From positions 1-18,581 of the forward strand of contig JAFPLG010000050.1 of NCBI GenBank assembly GCA_017402895.1: a stretch of DNA of 18,581 nucleotides, written 5' to 3'. Positions 9,005 through 17,525 of the stretch are shown here, in pieces. How positions within the stretch are numbered: position 1 is the first letter of the stretch; the number at the start of each line of letters is the position of its first letter. The position numbers were made by a program, and so were the translations under genes. Source of the stretch: Paludibacteraceae bacterium. GTDB lineage: Bacteria > Bacteroidota > Bacteroidia > Bacteroidales > Paludibacteraceae. The notes beneath the pieces are model-generated. The model was not told where the DNA came from and did no database searches. It saw only the letters and a program-made list of their open reading frames with translations.

Positions 9005-10825
9005 ATGGCTAAAGTGATAGATGGTCATATTGATTTTTTACTGCGACGCATGCCCGAGAGTCCGGGTGTGTACCAGTATCTAGATCGGGATGGGCAGATT
9101 ATCTATGTAGGCAAGGCCAAGAATCTACATCGCCGTGTAAACAGCTATTTCCAGAAAACGCAGCAGTCGTCAAAGACACGTCAACTGGTGGCACATATAG
9201 CCGATATTAAATATGTAGTCGTAGATTCAGAGCAGGATGCATTTCTACTGGAAAACAACCTAATAAAGCAACATCAGCCGAAATACAATATCCTACTCAA
9301 AGACGGCAAATCGTACCCCAGCATATGCATCACGCGCGAAGAATACCCGCGCATTTTCAAAACTCGTTCGATACAAAAGGGTTTGGGAGAATACTACGGA
9401 CCTTATAGCTTCGGCAATACCGTTGACCTGGCGCTAGAATTGATTCATCAGCTTTTTCCGATTCGCACCTGCACTATGCCGATACGTTCAGATGAGATCG
9501 AACGGGGAAGGCATAAAGTGTGCCTAAAATACCATATCCACCGCTGCTGCGGGATATGCGAAGGACACGAACGGGAGCGGTACAGCGAGTGGATACAGGC
9601 AGCTAAGAAAATAATACGAGGAGATACCCACGAACTCATCGGGCAGTTGGAACAAGAGATGCAAGCCCAGGCACGCGATATGCAGTATGAAGAAGCCGGA
9701 GAGACCAAGCGCAAACTCGAACTGCTCCATCAGTTCCGGAGCAAAACAATTATCACGAATTCATCGGTTCAAGACATCGATGTGTTTGGTTACGATGAGC
9801 AGGACCAGAATGTCTATATCGCGATGCTACACGTCCACAACGGTAGTGTGGTTCAGGGACAGACGATTGCCTATCGTCGTCAGTTAGACGAAAGCCGCGA
9901 AGAATTGCTGGCGATGGGTATGTACGAACTACGTCAACAACTCGAAAGCGAGACACAAGATGTTCTGGTGCCATTTCTGCCCGATGGATTCGACGAGAGT
10001 TTGCACGTTCATATCGGCGTTACGGGCGATCGAAAACAGCTGCTGCAACTGGCGCAACGCAACGTAGAGCAATATAAGCAGGACTGTCTGAAGCAATCAG
10101 ATAAACTGAATCCGGAGCAACGGGCTACACGGATACTGACGGAACTGAAAGACATGCTCCATTTGGAGAAAATGCCCGATTGGATCGACAGTTTCGACAA
10201 CTCGCATATCCAAGGTCAGGATGCTGTAGCAGGGTGTATAGTCATTCGTCGGGCAAAACCACAGAAGAGTGAGTACAAACGATTCCAACTGAGAAATATC
10301 GAGGGAAAGGACGACTACGGCAGCATGCGAGAGGTGGTACGCCGCAGGTATCAGCATCTCATAGAGGACGGACAGGGCTTGCCCGATTTGATAATTGCAG
10401 ACGGTGGCATCGGACAAATGAACGCTATTCGCGAGGTTGTGGAGGACCAGTTAGGGCTCAGCATTCCGATTGCGGGCCTCAAGAAGAACGATCGTCACCG
10501 CACTCAGACGCTCCTGTTCGGATTCCCGCCACAGGAGATCGGGATGCCGATTACAAGTGATGTGTTCCGACTGATGGTTCAGATTCAAGACGAGGTGCAT
10601 CGTTTTGCTATCACATACCATAAATCGCGCCGGAGCAAGTCGCACACGAGTAGCCAACTGGATGATTTACAGGGAGTTGGTGCGGCCACTAAGCAAAAGA
10701 TACTGCTTCATTTCGGTTCTGTTCAACGCGCTAGAAGCGCCAGATTGGAAGAATGGCAGAGTTTACTTGGAACACGCAGAGGTTCAGCTGTTTACGAACA
10801 ATTATTGCACAAAATAACGCTTTGA
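9005..10825 (+). CDS. uvrC: UvrABC system protein C, nucleotide excision nuclease
   Basis: Makes both incisions around bulky DNA lesions after UvrA and UvrB recognise them. In the 606-residue protein the GIY-YIG nuclease domain spans about 16-95 (PGVYQYL, IIYVGKAKNLHRR, catalytic E83). A cysteine cluster follows (C156, C173, C181, C182, C185), matching the metal/Fe-S site reported in UvrC. Then come a UVR motif (about 208-243), the RNase H-like second nuclease domain (DSFDNSHIQG, LIIADGGIGQMNA, FAITYHK) and a C-terminal helix-hairpin-helix (LQGVGAATKQKILLHFGSV). All domains are present and length is normal. It lies 13 nt after apt; tsaE follows at 22 nt. Confidence 0.97.
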   Translation: MAKVIDGHIDFLLRRMPESPGVYQYLDRDGQIIYVGKAKNLHRRVNSYFQKTQQSSKTRQLVAHIADIKYVVVDSEQDAFLLENNLIKQHQPKYNILLKDGKSYPSICITREEYPRIFKTRSIQKGLGEYYGPYSFGNTVDLALELIHQLFPIRTCTMPIRSDEIERGRHKVCLKYHIHRCCGICEGHERERYSEWIQAAKKIIRGDTHELIGQLEQEMQAQARDMQYEEAGETKRKLELLHQFRSKTIITNSSVQDIDVFGYDEQDQNVYIAMLHVHNGSVVQGQTIAYRRQLDESREELLAMGMYELRQQLESETQDVLVPFLPDGFDESLHVHIGVTGDRKQLLQLAQRNVEQYKQDCLKQSDKLNPEQRATRILTELKDMLHLEKMPDWIDSFDNSHIQGQDAVAGCIVIRRAKPQKSEYKRFQLRNIEGKDDYGSMREVVRRRYQHLIEDGQGLPDLIIADGGIGQMNAIREVVEDQLGLSIPIAGLKKNDRHRTQTLLFGFPPQEIGMPITSDVFRLMVQIQDEVHRFAITYHKSRRSKSHTSSQLDDLQGVGAATKQKILLHFGSVQRARSARLEEWQSLLGTRRGSAVYEQLLHKITL

Positions 10826-10847
10826 GAATTGAATAAAACCCAAGAAC

Positions 10848-11309
10848 ATGCGTAATTATACGATAAAAAAAGTTGCTTCTAAGCACACCGAGACACTTTT
10901 GTTACTCAACGAGCAGGGGAAAGAGGTGAGTGTGTTGGACATCCTGCGCGAGCAGGAGCCACATCGTGTGTTTGCCTTTGATGGTCAAATGGGTGCAGGT
11001 AAGACAACGTTCATCAAGTACCTATGTGAACAGATGGGCACAATGGATGTTGTTAACAGTCCAACCTTTGCTATCGTGAATGTGTATGACATAGAACAAC
11101 CTTATCGGGGTGAAGTATACCATTTCGATTGTTACCGGCTGAAGGACATTCGCGAGGCCATGGACTTTGGTGCGGAGGAGTATTTGTATTCAGGCAACTA
11201 TTGCTTCATCGAGTGGCCGGAAAAAATTGATGCTTTACTACCCGAAGATGTAGTTCGCATAAAGATAGAACCTCTTGCGAATGGAGATAGAAGATTAGTT
11301 ATTACCTAA
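10848..11309 (+). CDS. tsaE: tRNA threonylcarbamoyladenosine biosynthesis ATPase TsaE
   Basis: P-loop ATPase that, with TsaB and TsaD, makes t6A37 on tRNAs reading ANN codons. The 153-residue protein has Walker A as GQMGAGKTT (46-54; many homologues have GDLGAGKTT), then [18 protein letters not shown] and FIEWPEKID, all typical of the family in Bacteroidota. The N-terminal 40 residues before the P-loop are slightly longer than usual and less conserved. The stop overlaps the lolD start by one base (TAATG). TsaB and TsaD are not in the window. Confidence 0.94.
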   Translation: MRNYTIKKVASKHTETLLLLNEQGKEVSVLDILREQEPHRVFAFDGQMGAGKTTFIKYLCEQMGTMDVVNSPTFAIVNVYDIEQPYRGEVYHFDCYRLKDIREAMDFGAEEYLYSGNYCFIEWPEKIDALLPEDVVRIKIEPLANGDRRLVIT

Positions 11310-11962
11310 TGAATATGATACAAGTAAAAAACATATATAAGTCGTTTGGCACGTTAGAAGTGCTGAAGGGTGTGAATTTGAACGTAGATAAAGGCGAGAT
11401 AGTAGCCATTGTCGGCAAGTCGGGTGCAGGTAAGACGACCCTACTTCAAATAATAGGCACTCTGGATCGTCCTAATCAGGGACAAGTCTTTGTGGACAAC
11501 ATCGACGTCTTTGCTCTGAACGAAAAAGAACTGGCCCACTGGCGCAATCAAAATATTGGATTTATATTCCAATTTCATCAGTTATTGCCGGAGTTTACGG
11601 CGCTTGAAAACGTCATGATACCCGGTATGATTGCCGGAGAAGAGCGTGCAACAATACGTGAGCGCGCCACACGCCTGTTGACAGAATTGGGACTGGGAAA
11701 TCGTTTGGAGCACAAGCCTAACGAGTTATCCGGAGGCGAGAAACAACGCGTAGCTGCAGCGCGAGCACTAATGATGTCGCCTAAGGTGATACTTGCCGAT
11801 GAGCCGTCAGGAAGTCTGGACGAAGTCAATAAAAAGGACTTGCACAACCTATTGCTGCATCTCCGCGACCAATATAATCAGACCATCATCATCGTTACCC
11901 ACGACAAAGAACTGGCCGGTATTGCCGATCGCGTGATAGAAATCAAAGACGGCGTGATATAA
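11309..11962 (+). CDS. lolD: Lipoprotein-releasing ABC transporter ATPase LolD
   Basis: ATPase subunit that powers extraction of mature lipoproteins from the inner membrane by LolCE-type permeases. The 217-residue protein has Walker [10 protein letters not shown] (36-44), a Q-loop at [21 protein letters not shown], the ABC signature LSGGEKQRV (from about 140), Walker [13 protein letters not shown] and the switch THD. The FHQLLPEF...MIP pattern is LolD/MacB-like. The close relatives FtsE and MacB are alternatives, but length and this stretch favour LolD. No permease gene is adjacent. The start at 11309 overlaps the tsaE stop; an ATG two codons later (11315) is equally possible. A lipoprotein gene, gldB, follows. 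Confidence 0.85.
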   Translation: MNMIQVKNIYKSFGTLEVLKGVNLNVDKGEIVAIVGKSGAGKTTLLQIIGTLDRPNQGQVFVDNIDVFALNEKELAHWRNQNIGFIFQFHQLLPEFTALENVMIPGMIAGEERATIRERATRLLTELGLGNRLEHKPNELSGGEKQRVAAARALMMSPKVILADEPSGSLDEVNKKDLHNLLLHLRDQYNQTIIIVTHDKELAGIADRVIEIKDGVI

Positions 11963-11963
11963 A

Positions 11964-11998
11964 ATGAAAGATGAAAGGTGAAAAGTGAAAGGAGAAGA
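11964..11998 (+). repeat. Five tandem 7-nt units between lolD and gldB
   Basis: Five contiguous heptamers, ATGAAAG, ATGAAAG, GTGAAAA, GTGAAAG and GAGAAGA, fill almost the whole 39-nt spacer and end 3 nt before the gldB ATG. The coding strand is free of C. The repeat lies where a ribosome-binding region would be and is probably single-stranded in mRNA. Related 7-8 nt units occur before gcvH, folP and cdaA. Confidence 0.7.
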
Positions 11999-12001
11999 GA
12001 A

Positions 12002-13006
12002 ATGCGGAAAATATATATCGGAATATTGATAGCGATGATTTGTGCCGGTTGTCAGTCGAAGCGGGATCTGTTTGAAAATGCCCAAATGACACCGCAGACG
12101 GTAAAAATCATAAGGTTTGATAGTGCGTTTGTAGGGCTGGATACTACGCAAATGAGCGAGTCTGTGGATAAACTATACAAAGAATATCCAGATTTTATGC
12201 CCTACTTTACGAGCGACTTATTAGGGTTAGAAAACAAAGATAGCCTAGTGGCTGTACTACCAAAATTTCTGACGGATACTACACTTAAGATACAGCAGAT
12301 GCTAAAGGATGAACAATCCCTGTTTGCGGACATAAGCGACATACAACGGGAAACAAACGAGGCTTTCACCAGGCTGAAGTATCTGTTTCCAGACATGAGC
12401 GTTCCGGATATATATCTGTATGTATCAGGGTTCGTATCACCGGTTTATTTCCCAAGCGAGGGAGTTATTGGTATTGGTGCAGATATGTATCTTGGATCAG
12501 ACTATCCGGCATACGCCCAACTAGCCTACGAATATCAAAAACAGAACATGCGCAAAGAGTGTGTAGTAGGGGATGCTATTAGTGCGTATCTCTTCCGGAG
12601 CCTACCCTTCAACGGACGCCAAAATCGCCTTCTGGACCACATGATCTATCACGGCAAGATTATGTATCTGCTCGACCAGATATTGCCGGAGGAGAAGGAG
12701 GAACAGATTATAGGTTATAGTCGCGAACAATGGACATGGTGCGTGGATCATGAACGTGCTATCTGGCAGCGTATCATGGACAAACGCGACCTCTTCCAGA
12801 CCGACGGCATCGTACTGACCTCCTACATGAACGACGGACCTTTCACCTCCGAAGTGTCGCAAGACTCACCGGGCCGATTAGGAAGTTGGGTTGGTTGGCG
12901 CATCGTAGAAAACTATATGAATACCAACGAGGATGTGACCATGCAAGCGTTGCTAGATAACGACGACGCACAACAGATCCTCGAAAACAGTCATTACAAA
13001 CCATGA
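12002..13006 (+). CDS. gldB: Gliding-motility lipoprotein GldB homologue
   Basis: GldB is an envelope lipoprotein required for gliding in Flavobacterium; in non-gliding Bacteroidota its role is unclear. The 334-residue product from ATG 12002 starts with a lipoprotein signal (MRKIYIGILIAMICAGC, acylated Cys at 17). The lipobox is imperfect, with C at -3. Family features follow: VKIIRFDSAF near the start, YLYVSGFVSPVYF, GIGADMYLG, MIYHGKIMYLLDQILP, the PGRLGSWVGWRIVENYM stretch and a C-terminal HYKP. The GTG at 11978 lies within the heptamer repeat and would put extra charged residues before the signal, so it was rejected. It overlaps sufS by 4 nt. Confidence 0.88.
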   Translation: MRKIYIGILIAMICAGCQSKRDLFENAQMTPQTVKIIRFDSAFVGLDTTQMSESVDKLYKEYPDFMPYFTSDLLGLENKDSLVAVLPKFLTDTTLKIQQMLKDEQSLFADISDIQRETNEAFTRLKYLFPDMSVPDIYLYVSGFVSPVYFPSEGVIGIGADMYLGSDYPAYAQLAYEYQKQNMRKECVVGDAISAYLFRSLPFNGRQNRLLDHMIYHGKIMYLLDQILPEEKEEQIIGYSREQWTWCVDHERAIWQRIMDKRDLFQTDGIVLTSYMNDGPFTSEVSQDSPGRLGSWVGWRIVENYMNTNEDVTMQALLDNDDAQQILENSHYKP

Positions 13007-14220
13007 GAAGAGAGGAATTTCCGATATTAACGACCCAAGTACACGGCCAACCGCTGGTGTATCTGGATAATGCAGCTACGAGTCAGAAGCCTCAAATGGT
13101 GGTAGATGCCATTGTGGAGGGCTATACCCATTGGAACAGCAATATCCATCGCGGTACACATTACTTGAGCCAACAAGCTACAATTCGTCACGAACAAGCC
13201 CGCCAACAGATAGCGGACTTTATCCATGCTTCTTCGGCTCGTGAGATCATCTTCACCAAGGGCACGACGGATGCCATCAACATGCTTGCCTTCTCGTTTG
13301 GAGAAGCGTTTATAAGCCAGGGCGATGAGATTATTGTTTCAGCACTAGAGCACCACTCGAATATCGTACCATGGCAAATGCTGTGTGAACGCAAGCAAGC
13401 CACCCTACGCGTTATCCCTCTCAAAGAAGACTTAACGCTGGATACCGAGGCTTATGCTTCCATGCTCAACGCTCGTACAAGGCTTGTGTCAGTAGCGCAT
13501 GTGAGCAATGTGCTGGGTATCCGCCAACCCGTAGAAGAGATGATTCGCTTGGCGCATCAACAGCAGATTCCCGTCTGCATTGATGCCGCGCAATCTGTTC
13601 CACACATGCCCATCGATGTCCGGCAGATGGATTGCGACTTTTTGGTCTTCTCCGGCCATAAAATGTACGGACCAACCGGTATGGGTGTGCTCTATGGCAA
13701 AGAAGCATGGCTCAACCGCCTACCGCCTTATCAAGGTGGCGGAGAGATGATTCAGCATGTGCGTTGGGAAGGTACGACGTATAATGAACTGCCCTATAAA
13801 TTTGAGGCCGGTACGCCGAATTTTATTGGCAGTTACGCCCTGTCGAAAGCTATCGAGTATATGACCGATATCGGACTGGAAAAGATTGCTAAAGAAGAAG
13901 GGTTGCTAGCACAATACGCCGAAGCACAACTACTGGAAAAGATTCCAGGCATCAAGATCTACGCTGAAAAGCAAGAAAAGATAGGTGCCATCAGCTTTAA
14001 CATGTACCAAGAAGGTAGACTGATTCATCCTTTCGATATCGGTACGCTGCTTGACCAGCAAGGAGTAGCTGTTCGCACCGGTCACCACTGTGCCGAACCG
14101 CTGATTGACAGTCTGGGGGTTCCGGGAACGGTACGCGTGTCGTTCGGTCTATACAACGACCGGGAAGATATCGACCGTCTCATTCGCGCACTACAACGGA
14201 CTATTAGTATGCTTTCTTAG
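13003..14220 (+). CDS. sufS: Cysteine desulfurase, SufS type
   Basis: PLP enzyme that takes sulfur from cysteine and passes it as persulfide to Fe-S cluster assembly. The 405-residue protein shows VYLDNAATSQKP near the N-terminus, EHHSNIVPWQ, DAAQSVPHMPIDV, the PLP-binding lysine in SGHKMYGPTG (K220) and the catalytic cysteine in RTGHHCAEP (C363). RxGxHCA with a short active-site loop marks the SufS/CsdA group and not IscS. No sufBCDE genes are adjacent, so pairing with the Suf system is inferred. Its ATG overlaps the gldB stop by 4 nt and its TAG overlaps the next gene's GTG by 1 nt. Confidence 0.93.
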   Translation: MRREEFPILTTQVHGQPLVYLDNAATSQKPQMVVDAIVEGYTHWNSNIHRGTHYLSQQATIRHEQARQQIADFIHASSAREIIFTKGTTDAINMLAFSFGEAFISQGDEIIVSALEHHSNIVPWQMLCERKQATLRVIPLKEDLTLDTEAYASMLNARTRLVSVAHVSNVLGIRQPVEEMIRLAHQQQIPVCIDAAQSVPHMPIDVRQMDCDFLVFSGHKMYGPTGMGVLYGKEAWLNRLPPYQGGGEMIQHVRWEGTTYNELPYKFEAGTPNFIGSYALSKAIEYMTDIGLEKIAKEEGLLAQYAEAQLLEKIPGIKIYAEKQEKIGAISFNMYQEGRLIHPFDIGTLLDQQGVAVRTGHHCAEPLIDSLGVPGTVRVSFGLYNDREDIDRLIRALQRTISMLS

Positions 14221-15164
14221 TGCGTTTTCTTCGTGCCATACTGATACTATGGGTTGCGTTGCCTCTGGCTGCGCAGGATTTCCAGTATCCCGACGATTCT
14301 ACGTATACACTCGCTTTTTGGAATGTAGAGAACCTCTTTCATCCCGGCAGAGACAGCCTGAATCCGGATTCGGACTACACACCAACCGGCACCTATCATT
14401 GGACACTCAATCGCTATTTTCGCAAACTAAATGCCATCAGTCGTTCGCTGTCGCTGATTGGCGGTTGGCAGGGACTGGATATCATTGGACTATGCGAAGT
14501 GGAGAGCGATAGTTGTCTGATAGATCTCAAACGCCGTATGCCGGGATATGACTATATACATTACGATGGGCCGGACCGGCGAGGTATTGACTGTGCGTTG
14601 CTCTATCGCACCAAACGAATCCAACTACTCAGTAGCAGACCTGTCTATGTCGCATTAGACAGTACTACGCGCACGCGTGATTTATTATATGTGTGTACCG
14701 AGACAGCCACCCGAGACACACTCCATCTTATTGTTTGTCACCTTCCCTCTCAATGGGGTGGAGCGCAAGCCACGGAATGGAAACGAAAGCGAGCAAAACA
14801 AGCCATCCAAACGCTCGTAGATAGTATTTATTCCGTTTCTAACAACCCAACGATAATCGTTATGGGCGATATGAATAGCGCGCCCAAAGACGACATCAGA
14901 GGGCTTCTAAACATGGCTACTTTACCCGAAGTTCGCAGATGGGAAGGCACGCATAAGTATCAGGGCAGATGGACTATGCTGGATCAATTCTATGTATCCC
15001 TATTGATTGCTGAAAAGGCTGAGATGCAAGTCAAAGACATAGATAGACTAAAGGAGTATGACAAACGCTATCTGGGTTACAAGCCTCGCCGCACGTATAT
15101 AGGGCCAAGGTACAACGGTGGCATATCGGATCATTATCCTATCCTCCTAAGAATTAAAAAATAA
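14220..15164 (+). CDS. Secreted endonuclease/exonuclease/phosphatase family protein
   Basis: Member of the metal-dependent EEP (DNase I/exonuclease III/sphingomyelinase fold) family; the substrate cannot be told from sequence. The GTG start gives an N-terminal signal peptide (about residues 1-19, LILWVALPLAAQ), predicting export to the periplasm or beyond. The catalytic set is complete: WNVENLF (N35), GLCEVES (E93), RGIDCALLY, VCHLPSQWGG (H174), MGDMNSAP (D217, N219) and GISDHYPILL (D304, H305). No in-frame ATG near the start gives a better signal. Its start shares one base with the sufS stop, so translation is probably coupled. It ends the operon at a hairpin terminator. Confidence 0.88.
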   Translation: MRFLRAILILWVALPLAAQDFQYPDDSTYTLAFWNVENLFHPGRDSLNPDSDYTPTGTYHWTLNRYFRKLNAISRSLSLIGGWQGLDIIGLCEVESDSCLIDLKRRMPGYDYIHYDGPDRRGIDCALLYRTKRIQLLSSRPVYVALDSTTRTRDLLYVCTETATRDTLHLIVCHLPSQWGGAQATEWKRKRAKQAIQTLVDSIYSVSNNPTIIVMGDMNSAPKDDIRGLLNMATLPEVRRWEGTHKYQGRWTMLDQFYVSLLIAEKAEMQVKDIDRLKEYDKRYLGYKPRRTYIGPRYNGGISDHYPILLRIKK

Positions 15165-15173
15165 CACACATAT

Positions 15174-15209
15174 ACAACAAGCGCGGCTCCTAAGAGTCGC
15201 GCTTGTTGT
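15174..15209. terminator. Bidirectional intrinsic terminator between convergent genes
   Basis: A 16-bp inverted repeat, ACAACAAGCGCGGCTC (15174-15189) and GAGTCGCGCTTGTTGT (15194-15209), closes a 4-nt CTAA loop with one G-T wobble. It lies 9 nt after the stop of the plus-strand gene and 24 nt past the stop of gcvH on the minus strand. The T-run after it is short (TT) on the plus strand, so termination may rely mainly on the stable stem. Confidence 0.85.
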
Positions 15210-15233
15210 TTGAATCCGTCTTTACAGGATGAA

Positions 15234-15608
15234 TTAGAGGATGGCTTGATAACCGGAAGCGTCCAGTAGGTTGTCCAGTTCAGCAGCATCCTTCACGCTA
15301 ATCTTGATAATCCAGCCCTCGCCGTAAGGATCGTTGTTGACAGCCTCCGGTTGATCGTTGAGAGCCTCGTTGAACTCAAGTACCTCACCGGTAACAGGCA
15401 TATTCAGATCGCTAACGGTCTTAACGGCCTCGATCGAACCGAATACCTCACCCTGAGCGATTTCCTCACCAATGGTGTCTACATCTACAAAGACGATCTC
15501 GCCGAGTTCGGACTGAGCATAATCTGTAATACCTACATATGCCTCATCGCCCTCTACGCGAATCCATTCATGTTCGTTCGTATAACGAAGATTTGTTGGG
15601 AAATTCAT
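15234..15608 (-). CDS. gcvH: Glycine cleavage system H protein
   Basis: Lipoyl carrier that shuttles the aminomethyl group between the P, T and L proteins of glycine cleavage. The 124-residue protein has YTNEHEWIRVEGDEAYVGIT at the N-terminus, the lipoylation motif GSIEAVKTVSDLNMPVTGEV with the lipoyl lysine at K63, and the family ending NDDPYGEGW-like NNDPYGEGWIIKI. Length is typical. gcvT and gcvP are not nearby, so the gene stands apart from the rest of its system. It starts 46 nt after the gldJ stop with no visible promoter between, and is probably co-transcribed with gldJ. Confidence 0.96.
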   Translation of the reverse strand: MNFPTNLRYTNEHEWIRVEGDEAYVGITDYAQSELGEIVFVDVDTIGEEIAQGEVFGSIEAVKTVSDLNMPVTGEVLEFNEALNDQPEAVNNDPYGEGWIIKISVKDAAELDNLLDASGYQAIL

Positions 15609-15613
15609 ATCGT

Positions 15614-15648
15614 TTACTTTTTTACTTTTCAGTTTTCAATTTTTCAAA
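15614..15648 (-). repeat. Degenerate A-rich 7-8 nt repeat between gldJ and gcvH
   Basis: Read on the minus strand, the 46-nt spacer contains the successive units TTTGAAAAA, TTGAAAAC, TGAAAAG, TAAAAAAG and TAAACG just before the gcvH ATG. The pattern resembles the heptamers before gldB. It contains no hairpin and no TAnnTTTG box. Confidence 0.5.
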
Positions 15649-15654
15649 TAGCGA

Positions 15655-17385
15655 TTAACGGCGAGCAGGCGTTCCCGGAATCTGATCACCCAGCGTAGAC
15701 ATAGCGCAACGGAAACCAATTTGGTTGGAGCACTTGTCCTGATCCAGGTAACGACGTGTACTCGGGCTCAGCCAGTAGATACGGTCTGCCCAGCTACCAC
15801 CTTTGTATACGCGAGTCTTCTTCGTGATACGCGGAGCCAGCACGTCTGTCGGGTCCATCTTCTTGCCCTCCAAGTTAGCCAGACCGGTTGTATCCAACGG
15901 GAAATCTACGTCGATGAGGCTTCCGAAGTCACCATCCTTGTAGTCACGCTTATCGTTATCTGAAGTAAACTCTACAGCAAAGCATCCGAGCGAGTCAAGC
16001 ACGTACTTGCCGTTCTCACGCTTCGGCTCGCGATAGACATTACCACGGAACGAGTTGTACTCAGTAGCTTGCTGATACGAAGTCTCACGATATACATCGA
16101 GTACCCACTCATTGACATTACCGGCCATGTTGTACAGACCGAAGTCGTTCGGCAAAAACGAGTTAACCGGAGCGGTAATCACATAGCAGTCGTTCAACGC
16201 ACCCGATACACCCATCATGTCGCCTCGTCCGCGAACAAAGTTAGCCTGCAGACGACCTACGTTCTGCTTACTCAGGTCACGTGGATGATAACCCGACCAA
16301 GGATAGATCTTATCCTCTACGGTAATACCGTCCTCACCAGCTACAGGTGCATAAGCGGCAAACTCCCACTCAGCCTCGGTCGGCAGACGATAACCGGTAA
16401 CGAAGACACCATCAGCCTTGTTCACCTTACGGTCGTTGCCATAGCTATCCTTCATCGGACGACGTCCAAACTCAGGATTATAGTCCTCGCTGAACAGGTA
16501 TTTCTCGGTGTTGAACACAAAGTGGTCGCGGATATAGTCGTACGGCACGCGGCAAACCAGGATCGTCGTAGTATCCCACGTACCCTTACGCGGCTCGAAA
16601 CCGGCATCACGGAACTTACGAATCTCGTCCTTAGCAAAGTCCTTCAACTCGCGCAGCGTATCCAGATGGTAACCTGGGTGTTGCTGATTCCACTCCTCGA
16701 TCGAACCCGGATCTGCTACCCAGTCAGGATCCTGCATCTCCTCCAAGAGAGCTGCACGGTCCTCCTCGGTAATGGTGGTATCGATCGGCCAACGGTTGTT
16801 TAGCTCTGCGAAGTCAGGAACCTGGATAGCACCACAGTTGATCAATGCCAACTCGTTCACACGGTCGGTACGCCACTGGCAGTATGCCATCGCCTGATCC
16901 CAGGTCACACCTACGATAGGATAGTGGGAGAAAGCCGGGTGCTTGAAGTAGTTCTCCAGATACGGCTCGTTGTATGCCAACTCATCACGCCATACAGTCG
17001 AGTCCGGACGAGCAGCGTCAACCAGCTGAGGAGCGGACTTGCCAAACACAATCTCCAACCAATGCAGGTACTCGTTCCAGTTCAGACAGGTCACCTCGTA
17101 CTTGTCCATGTAGAACGAACTAACCGTAATCTGGCGGTCCATGTTGTTACGCGGAGCCGTGATGAACTCATCTTGCTCACCAATGGTGAATACACCACCC
17201 TGGATGGGCACCATACCGGTAGGGTTAACATTACCCAGGTTGTCGTACGCCTCAAAGTTGGTTGTCTTCTGATCGAAGTAGTTCCAACCCGTGGTGTTCG
17301 ACACCTTGGTGTTCAGGTCACTCTGTTTGCAAGCACTCAGGCTCACTACAGAGATCAGCAGAAATAGCTTAATTACCTTGTTCAT
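15655..17385 (-). CDS. gldJ: GldJ-type lipoprotein with formylglycine-generating-enzyme-like domain
   Basis: GldJ is an outer-membrane-associated lipoprotein needed for gliding and type IX secretion in Flavobacterium. From ATG 17385 the 576-residue product begins with a lipoprotein signal ending LSAC (Cys 19). NTTGWNYFDQKTTNF and GMVPIQGGVFTIGEQDEF follow, then an FGE-sulfatase (SUMF1-like) fold: VSSFYMDKYEVT, PIVGVTWDQAMAYCQWR, YRLPTEAEWEFAA, GNVNEWVLDVYR, and KGGSWADRIYWL followed by IGFRCA near the end. The TTGWNY segment favours GldJ over GldK; GldK/PorK is the alternative. The open frame extends to 17448, but that start overlaps the -7 box and is not credible. Enzymatic activity is not implied. 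Confidence 0.82.
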   Translation of the reverse strand: MNKVIKLFLLISVVSLSACKQSDLNTKVSNTTGWNYFDQKTTNFEAYDNLGNVNPTGMVPIQGGVFTIGEQDEFITAPRNNMDRQITVSSFYMDKYEVTCLNWNEYLHWLEIVFGKSAPQLVDAARPDSTVWRDELAYNEPYLENYFKHPAFSHYPIVGVTWDQAMAYCQWRTDRVNELALINCGAIQVPDFAELNNRWPIDTTITEEDRAALLEEMQDPDWVADPGSIEEWNQQHPGYHLDTLRELKDFAKDEIRKFRDAGFEPRKGTWDTTTILVCRVPYDYIRDHFVFNTEKYLFSEDYNPEFGRRPMKDSYGNDRKVNKADGVFVTGYRLPTEAEWEFAAYAPVAGEDGITVEDKIYPWSGYHPRDLSKQNVGRLQANFVRGRGDMMGVSGALNDCYVITAPVNSFLPNDFGLYNMAGNVNEWVLDVYRETSYQQATEYNSFRGNVYREPKRENGKYVLDSLGCFAVEFTSDNDKRDYKDGDFGSLIDVDFPLDTTGLANLEGKKMDPTDVLAPRITKKTRVYKGGSWADRIYWLSPSTRRYLDQDKCSNQIGFRCAMSTLGDQIPGTPARR

Positions 17386-17439
17386 AATATCTATTTTATA
17401 ATAATTTTCCAGCTCAATTCGAGTAGGGTCATAATTTTC

Positions 17440-17494
17440 AGCCTGCAAAGATACTACTTATTTTTCACATACGCAAGCGTGCGCGCACTTTTTT
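17440..17494 (-). promoter_or_regulatory. gldJ promoter with GTGCGCGC upstream element
   Basis: On the minus strand a TTG -33 box (complement of 17474-17476) and TATCTTTG -7 box (complement of 17446-17453) are separated by 20 nt, the Bacteroidota spacing. Transcription should begin near 17440, about 55 nt before the gldJ ATG. The part covering 17461-17494 reads as an A-run, GTGCGCGCACGCTTGC, then TAT and another A-run, and matches the mreB promoter at 30 of 34 positions. Confidence 0.8.
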
Positions 17495-17525
17495 TACCAT
17501 ATTTTTTACTTTTTCACGCGTTTAG

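Noticed and set aside
11978..12001. GTG start for gldB
   Set aside because: It lies in the heptamer repeat and places charged residues before the signal peptide.
14105..14512. 135-residue ORF spanning the sufS end and the next gene
   Set aside because: It is out of frame with two genes that have complete catalytic motifs.
16069..16803. 244-residue plus-strand ORF inside gldJ
   Set aside because: It is antisense to a well-supported gene, lacks domain signatures and a promoter, and follows the codon pattern of the opposite strand.
17386..17448. Upstream start for gldJ
   Set aside because: It overlaps the -7 box, and the lipoprotein signal peptide begins properly at 17385.
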